Shown: positions 1 through 5,025 of the stretch, piece by piece
Layout of the letters: each line of letters starts with the position of its first letter
How positions within the stretch are numbered: position 1 is the first letter of the stretch
NCBI GenBank assembly: GCA_005787025.1
Contig: SYCH01000022.1
Coordinates: 1-5,025 of the forward strand
Length of the DNA: 5,025 nucleotides
Reading direction: 5' to 3'
Source of the DNA: Actinomycetota bacterium
GTDB taxonomy: Bacteria; Actinomycetota; Acidimicrobiia; Acidimicrobiales; Ilumatobacteraceae
The notes under the pieces: generated by a model
Database searches by the model: none
What the model was told of the DNA's origin: nothing
The model's input: the letters and a program-made list of their open reading frames with translations, nothing else
Made by a program: the position numbers and the translations under genes

Positions 1-1105
<1,105 letters not shown>

Positions 1106-1109
<4 letters not shown>

Positions 1110-1882
1110 GCAACCACCTCAAGAACCTCAAACTCAAGATCTGGCGTCAGGACGGCCCGAACACCGCGGGTCGCTTCGAGGACTACGTCATCGAAGAGAT
1201 CAGCGACGAAGCGTCGTTCCTCGAGATGCTCGACGTATTGAACGAGCGTCTCATCTCGGACGACAAACTTCCCGTGGTGTTCGACCACGACTGCCGCGAG
1301 GGCATCTGCGGAACCTGTTCGCTCATGATCAACGGTCAGGCGCACGGTCCCGAGCGCCGCACCGCCACGTGCCAGTTGCACATGCGCAAGTTCAAGAGCG
1401 GTGACGAGATCGTGATCGAGCCGTGGCGCGCCTCGGCGTTCCCGATCATCAAGGACCTCATGGTCGACCGGTCGGCCTTCGACCGCATCATCGAGTCCGG
1501 CGGCTTCATCACCGCCCCCACTGGCGGTGCGCCCGACGCCAACTTGATCTCGATCCCCAAGCCCGTCGCCGACGCGGCCATGGACTCGGCGGAGTGCATC
1601 GGTTGCGGTGCCTGCGTGGCGGCCTGCCCGAACGGCGCGGCCAACTTGTTCACCGCGGCCAAGATCAACCATCTCAACGTGTTGCCCCAGGGTCAGGCCG
1701 AGCGTTACAAGCGCGTCGAGGCGATGGTGGAGACCATGGACGAGTACTTCGGTTCGTGCACCAACCACGGCGAGTGCGAAGCGGCGTGCCCCAAGGAGAT
1801 CTCGATCGACGTGATCGCGCTCATGAACAAGGACTACCGCAAGTCCAAGGTGAAGAACCGCAAGGAACTCAGCCGCGGCTGA
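1106..1882 (+). CDS. sdhB: Succinate dehydrogenase/fumarate reductase iron-sulfur subunit (SdhB)
   Basis: This is the electron-transfer subunit of complex II, passing electrons from the SdhA flavin through three Fe-S clusters to the quinone site at the membrane. From the GTG at 1106 it has 258 residues, normal for the family. The N-terminal plant-type ferredoxin domain binds the [2Fe-2S] cluster with CREGICGTC (Cys63, 68, 71) and Cys89. The C-terminal helical ferredoxin domain carries CIGCGACVAACP (Cys164, 167, 170, 174) and CTNHGECEAACP (Cys218, 224, 228). By comparison with E. coli SdhB, Cys164/167/170/228 would hold [4Fe-4S] and Cys174/218/224 [3Fe-4S]. All eleven expected cysteines are present, so the protein looks functional. 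The GTG start overlaps the sdhA stop by 4 nt, implying one transcript and coupled translation. The stop abuts the stop of the opposing GH2 gene with no gap. The Lys/Arg-rich tail (KDYRKSKVKNRKELSRG) is unremarkable. Confidence 0.97.
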
Positions 1883-1893
1883 TCAGTCGGCGG
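1873..1893. terminator. Possible bidirectional hairpin at the convergent sdhB/GH2 stop junction
   Basis: The two stop codons form TGATCA (1880-1885). Around it, 1873-1880 can pair with 1885-1893: two G-C-rich blocks separated by one bulged G (1890), one G-T wobble (1878-1887) and a GATC loop. No T-tract follows on either strand, so it is not a canonical intrinsic terminator. In high-GC bacteria U-less hairpins have been proposed as terminators, but the stem here lies inside both coding ends and may be chance. Confidence 0.3.
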
Positions 1894-4048
1894 AGTACGT
1901 GGTGTAGCGATTCGTCGCCACCACCTCACCACATTCGAGGGTCAGATCGATCGTGATCTCGCCTCCGACGAACGGAGCAATGAAGTCGATCGCGCCCACC
2001 CTTGTGCAGTCGTCGGCGGCGATGTCGCCTTCCCACTTCCAGACCTTCTCGTCGTGGGCCATCTCCACGCGCGCGGTCACGATGGCGTCGATCAGATCCT
2101 CGCGGCGATCACTCACCACGTGGATGTCGAGCGACACTCGTTCGCCGGCGCGCACGGTGGCCGGAGGTCGATCGGCCACCACGATCACCGGCCGACACGC
2201 CTCGGCCAGAGCGGTGAATCCCAACTTCGGTGAGCGCTCGTGGTCCAACACGCTCCACGACACCATGGGCATGGCGTCGTTGAAGGCGAACATGCAAAAG
2301 CCCCCGGTGGGCCGGTATTTCAATCGCCGCAACGTCTCGATGTGATGTCGCAGGACGTCGGCTTGGTACACCTGGGTGGCCAGTCGCCATTCGTCGAAGG
2401 TGTCGAAGGCGGCCGGAGGAACCCGCTCGTCGAATATCGACTTCTGCAGGCCGTGGTTGGTGCTCAGGTGCTCCCAATCGAGGTTGGGCCACCGATGCGG
2501 TTTCATGAAGTCCGCCGACTCCGGAACGGCCTGAGCGCCGAACTCGCTCACGAATCGAACGAGCCGTGGAAGCATGGCGGCGAAACCGGGGAAATCGCGT
2601 TCCTGTCCGTGATACCAACCGAAGTAGAAGTGGCTGTCGGTGCCCTCCAGTTGCGGCAAGTGGGGCAGGATGCCGCTGTGGGCCACGACGGGACGGGTGA
2701 CGTCGGCCTTCTCGAAGGCGCGCTTCAACCACCGATCGAGCACGCTCTTGTTCCACGAGGGAAGTTGATGGCCCGCGATGAACGGGATCGCCAGCTTCTT
2801 GATGTCGAAGGTGTCGCCGTCACCCACGGACAGTGCGAGCGGCTCGTTGTGTCCGCACCAGGTGATGATCGACGGGTGATGTCCCAGGATGTTCACGGCC
2901 TCGGTGGCCTGGCGCACCGCTTCGCGGCGGATCTGTCGGGCGTAGGCCCACTGCAGCGGGAAGTCCTGCCATATCAACATGCCGAGTTCGTCGGCCGTCG
3001 CGTACAACTCGGGGCGCGAGATGTGTCCGTGGACCCGCAACAAATCGAGCCCCGCGTCGCGGGCCAGCTCCACGTCGCGACGCAGCTCGTCGGCGGTGGC
3101 GTCGGCCAGCATGGCGCGCGTCGGGGCAAGATTGGCGCCCTTGATGAACAGGCGCTCACCGTTGATGGTGTACACCCAGTCGCGCACGGAGACCTCGCGC
3201 AGTCCGGTGCGGCGGTTCGTCGCGTGACTAGTCACGCCGTCGCACACCACCTCGACACGCACGTCGGTGAGGTTCTGCTCGCCGAGCGACCACGGCCACC
3301 ACAGTGCCGGTTGGCTCACGTCGACGTCCCACTCGAGTTCGTTGGACCCGACGGCAACCGAGCGTTGTTGCACGTCGGCCACCGCACCGTCGACGTACGT
3401 CACAACTTTCACCGGACGTTCACCATCGCTGTCGAGACGGGCGTGCAATCTCAGATTCGCCCGGGCCTCGCTGGCATCGCGACACAGCACACGCAACGCA
3501 TCGATACGCACGGGCCCGGTGGACTCGATGTGCACTCCGCGCCAGATGCCCCCGGGGTTGAAGAGGGGGTCGATGCAATCCCAATGCTGGAAGACTCCGG
3601 TGATGTTGCGCTTGTTCTTCTTGTCGCGTTGTGGTGAACAGGTTGCTCCGATGGCCAGCACGTGTTCGTCGTCTAGTCGCGAGAGCGCGGTCACGTCGTA
3701 CGCGTGGGGGATGAAGTAGCCCTCGGGGTCGCCCAGGTACGCACCATCGAGCCACACGTCGCCTTGATAGAAGATGCCGTCGACCACCACGAATCGGCGT
3801 TCGCCGTCGACGGGTGCCGGCATCGTGAAGTCGCGTCGATACAGCAGCGGACCGTTGCTGGTGGCGAAAAGGGGATGAGCCTGCCAATGTCCGGGTACGT
3901 TCATCTCGGGCCACTCGGAGTCGTCGGTGTCCAGGCCCACACTCGTGCGCAAGGCATCGTCGGACGCGAACGAGACCTTCCACGCACCGGTCAGGTCGAG
4001 GCCGAGTCGAGCGGTTTCTCCGGCGCGACCCTCGGCTTCGGTACTCAC
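1883..4048 (-). CDS. Glycoside hydrolase family 2 protein, beta-mannosidase-like
   Basis: This is a 721-residue retaining exo-glycosidase of family GH2, most like the beta-mannosidase branch; the exact sugar cannot be read from sequence. Domains in order: a sugar-binding jelly roll (about 17-175, with LDLTGAWKVSF, VPGHWQ and the family mark GGIWRGV at 166-172), an Ig-like sandwich (about 180-280), a TIM barrel (about 285-615) and a C-terminal Ig-like domain (about 620-720). The likely acid/base is Glu402 in WCGHNEP (codon 2843-2845), and the likely nucleophile is Glu502 in SEFGAQAVPE (codon 2543-2545). Their 100-residue spacing suits GH2, so the enzyme is probably active. No signal peptide is visible, suggesting a cytoplasmic enzyme acting on imported oligosaccharides or glycosides. 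The GTG start at 4048 is the only one keeping the full jelly roll; the next in-frame ATG is at residue 49. No clear Shine-Dalgarno precedes it. It is convergent with sdhB and divergent from the AAA+ gene, so it appears monocistronic. Confidence 0.9.
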   Translation of the reverse strand: MSTEAEGRAGETARLGLDLTGAWKVSFASDDALRTSVGLDTDDSEWPEMNVPGHWQAHPLFATSNGPLLYRRDFTMPAPVDGERRFVVVDGIFYQGDVWLDGAYLGDPEGYFIPHAYDVTALSRLDDEHVLAIGATCSPQRDKKNKRNITGVFQHWDCIDPLFNPGGIWRGVHIESTGPVRIDALRVLCRDASEARANLRLHARLDSDGERPVKVVTYVDGAVADVQQRSVAVGSNELEWDVDVSQPALWWPWSLGEQNLTDVRVEVVCDGVTSHATNRRTGLREVSVRDWVYTINGERLFIKGANLAPTRAMLADATADELRRDVELARDAGLDLLRVHGHISRPELYATADELGMLIWQDFPLQWAYARQIRREAVRQATEAVNILGHHPSIITWCGHNEPLALSVGDGDTFDIKKLAIPFIAGHQLPSWNKSVLDRWLKRAFEKADVTRPVVAHSGILPHLPQLEGTDSHFYFGWYHGQERDFPGFAAMLPRLVRFVSEFGAQAVPESADFMKPHRWPNLDWEHLSTNHGLQKSIFDERVPPAAFDTFDEWRLATQVYQADVLRHHIETLRRLKYRPTGGFCMFAFNDAMPMVSWSVLDHERSPKLGFTALAEACRPVIVVADRPPATVRAGERVSLDIHVVSDRREDLIDAIVTARVEMAHDEKVWKWEGDIAADDCTRVGAIDFIAPFVGGEITIDLTLECGEVVATNRYTTYSAD

Positions 4049-4117
4049 GACATGAAACCGTAGTGGACACGGGCTTCCGCCGTGTCGCCAACGCCCCTGG
4101 GGAACTACTGTCGGCGC
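4049..4117. promoter_or_regulatory. Divergent intergenic region between the GH2 and AAA+ genes
   Basis: These 69 bp must hold the start signals of both divergent genes unless the promoters lie inside the coding regions. I see no convincing -35/-10 pair on either strand. On the + strand GGGGA (4099-4103) is the only purine-rich Shine-Dalgarno candidate, 14 nt before the ATG and so rather far. On the - strand nothing resembling a Shine-Dalgarno precedes the GTG, so the GH2 transcript may be leaderless or weakly initiated. Confidence 0.5.
4066..4086. repeat. Perfect 7-bp inverted repeat, possible operator
   Basis: GACACGG (4066-4072) and CCGTGTC (4080-4086) are exact reverse complements separated by a 7-nt spacer, gcttccg. 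The 21-bp dyad lies 17 bp upstream of the GH2 start and 31 bp upstream of the AAA+ start. The size and position fit a binding site for a dimeric regulator or a small hairpin in the 5' leader. No regulator gene is present in the window to link to it, and a 7-bp arm can arise by chance in GC-rich DNA. Confidence 0.4.
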
Positions 4118-5025
4118 ATGGCTGAATCACGAGCGCCCGAAGTTGCGACCATCAAGGAACTGAAGGCCGCTGGCTGGGTGTCGCGCCCGGTGAAAGAGGA
4201 GATGCGACTGAACGCGGTCGCACGCATCATGGCCAAGGAGCCGCTGTTCGAAGGCGTGCTCGGCTACGAGGACACCGTGATGCCGCAGTTGGAGAACGCC
4301 ATCCTCGCCGGCCACGACGTCATCTTCCTCGGCGAGCGCGGTCAGGCCAAGACTCGCATGATCCGCAGCCTCACGGGCCTTCTCGACGAGTGGCTGCCCA
4401 TCGTCGCGGGTAGCGAGATCAACGACGATCCGTACAACCCGGTGTCCAAGCACGCTCGCGATCTGGTGGCCGAGATGGGCGACGGAACCCCCATCAGCTG
4501 GGTACATCGCACCGATCGTTTCGGCGAGAAGTTGGCCACGCCCGACACCGCCATCGCCGACCTCATCGGCGAGGTCGATCCCATCAAGGTGGCCGAGGGT
4601 CGTTACCTCAGCGACGAACTCACGTTGCACTACGGGCTCGTGCCCCGTACGAACCGGGGCATCTTCGCCATCAACGAACTCCCCGACCTCTCCGAGCGCA
4701 TCCAGGTCGGTTTGCTGAACATCCTCGAGGAGCGCGACGTGCAGGTGCGTGGTTACAAGATCCGTCTGCCCCTCGACGTGTTGTTGGTGGCCTCAGCCAA
4801 CCCCGAGGACTACACCAACCGCGGTCGCATCATCACGCCGCTCAAGGATCGCTTCGGTAGTCAGATCCGCACGCACTATCCGCTCGAGGCGGCCACCGAG
4901 GTCATGATCGTCCGCCAGGAGGCCCGTCCGCCGAGTGTTGGTTCGATCACCGTCACGGTTCCGGCCTACATGGAACTCATCGTGGCCTCGTTCAGCCAGT
5001 TGGCTCGCGCCAGTAGTCAGGTGAA
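4118..5025 (+). CDS. AAA+ ATPase, MoxR/magnesium-chelatase-I-like, 5' part
   Basis: The frame runs from the ATG at 4118 off the right edge without a stop, giving 302 residues; relatives are about 450-500, so the C-terminal lid region is missing. The N-terminus (TIKELKAAGW, VKEEMRLNAVARI, EPLFEGVLGYEDTV at 42-54) matches the start of this family as I know it, supporting this ATG. Walker A is GERGQAKTR (72-80), Walker B is GIFAINELPDL (181-191), sensor 1 is probably the Asn of ASANPEDYTNRG (225-236), and TPLKDRF (240-246) holds a likely arginine-finger or sensor Arg. The segment SEINDDPYNPVSKHARDL (99-116), then TPISWVHR and KLATPDTAIADLIGEVDP, is characteristic of the group often annotated as magnesium chelatase or sigma-54-interacting regulator. 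Here neither chlorophyll synthesis nor sigma-54 is implied by context. Such ATPases usually pair with a downstream VWA-domain protein and act as metal-dependent chaperones or remodelers. The cellular role is unknown; the protein should be cytoplasmic. Confidence 0.9.
   Translation, partial: MAESRAPEVATIKELKAAGWVSRPVKEEMRLNAVARIMAKEPLFEGVLGYEDTVMPQLENAILAGHDVIFLGERGQAKTRMIRSLTGLLDEWLPIVAGSEINDDPYNPVSKHARDLVAEMGDGTPISWVHRTDRFGEKLATPDTAIADLIGEVDPIKVAEGRYLSDELTLHYGLVPRTNRGIFAINELPDLSERIQVGLLNILEERDVQVRGYKIRLPLDVLLVASANPEDYTNRGRIITPLKDRFGSQIRTHYPLEAATEVMIVRQEARPPSVGSITVTVPAYMELIVASFSQLARASSQV

Noticed and set aside
2240..3637. A 465-codon open frame on the + strand, antisense to the GH2 gene.
   Set aside because: It lies wholly opposite a gene with clear domains and catalytic residues. 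Its translation has no recognisable motif and a composition typical of the complement of GC-biased codons. Long shadow frames are expected in high-GC DNA.
4049..4117. Searched for sigma-70-like promoter boxes in the divergent gap.
   Set aside because: No -35/-10 pair with proper spacing stood out on either strand, so no promoter is called beyond the general regulatory region.
3420..4130. A 236-codon - strand frame overlapping the 5' part of the GH2 gene and extending over the intergenic region.
   Set aside because: It is an Arg/His/Pro-rich alternative-frame translation of the GH2 N-terminal domain, with no motifs, and it would also overlap the AAA+ start.
4127..4630. A 167-codon open frame on the - strand opposite the AAA+ gene.
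   Set aside because: The + strand carries Walker A, Walker B and family-specific motifs across the same bases; the antisense translation has no recognisable feature.

Overview
The window looks like ordinary chromosomal DNA from a high-GC bacterium. GC-biased third positions, GTG starts, 4-nt gene overlaps and the protein types suggest an actinobacterium, possibly of the Acidimicrobiia. That placement is an inference from style and remembered family members, not from a search. Coding density is very high and I see no insertion sequence, tRNA, rRNA, CRISPR array or prophage signal.

Layout: (1) Positions 1-1109, + strand: the C-terminal part of a succinate dehydrogenase/fumarate reductase flavoprotein (SdhA), cut by the left edge. 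(2) Positions 1106-1882, + strand: the complete iron-sulfur subunit SdhB, overlapping sdhA by 4 nt (GTGA) and therefore probably translationally coupled. (3) Positions 1883-4048, - strand: a complete glycoside hydrolase family 2 protein of beta-mannosidase-like architecture. It converges on sdhB with no intergenic base, the two stop codons together forming TGATCA. (4) Positions 4049-4117: a 69-bp divergent intergenic region holding a perfect 7-bp inverted repeat. (5) Positions 4118-5025, + strand: the N-terminal 302 residues of an AAA+ ATPase of the MoxR/magnesium-chelatase-I-like type, cut by the right edge.

The two Sdh subunits form the soluble catalytic head of respiratory complex II; the membrane cytochrome b subunit should lie upstream, outside the window. 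The GH2 enzyme is a lone sugar-cleaving enzyme with no transporter or regulator visible beside it. The AAA+ protein probably works with a von Willebrand factor A (VWA) domain partner encoded downstream, as is usual for this family. I see no convincing new system. The points most worth a second look are the zero-gap convergent junction with its possible hairpin, the inverted repeat between the divergent genes, and the non-canonical nucleotide-binding motifs of the AAA+ protein.
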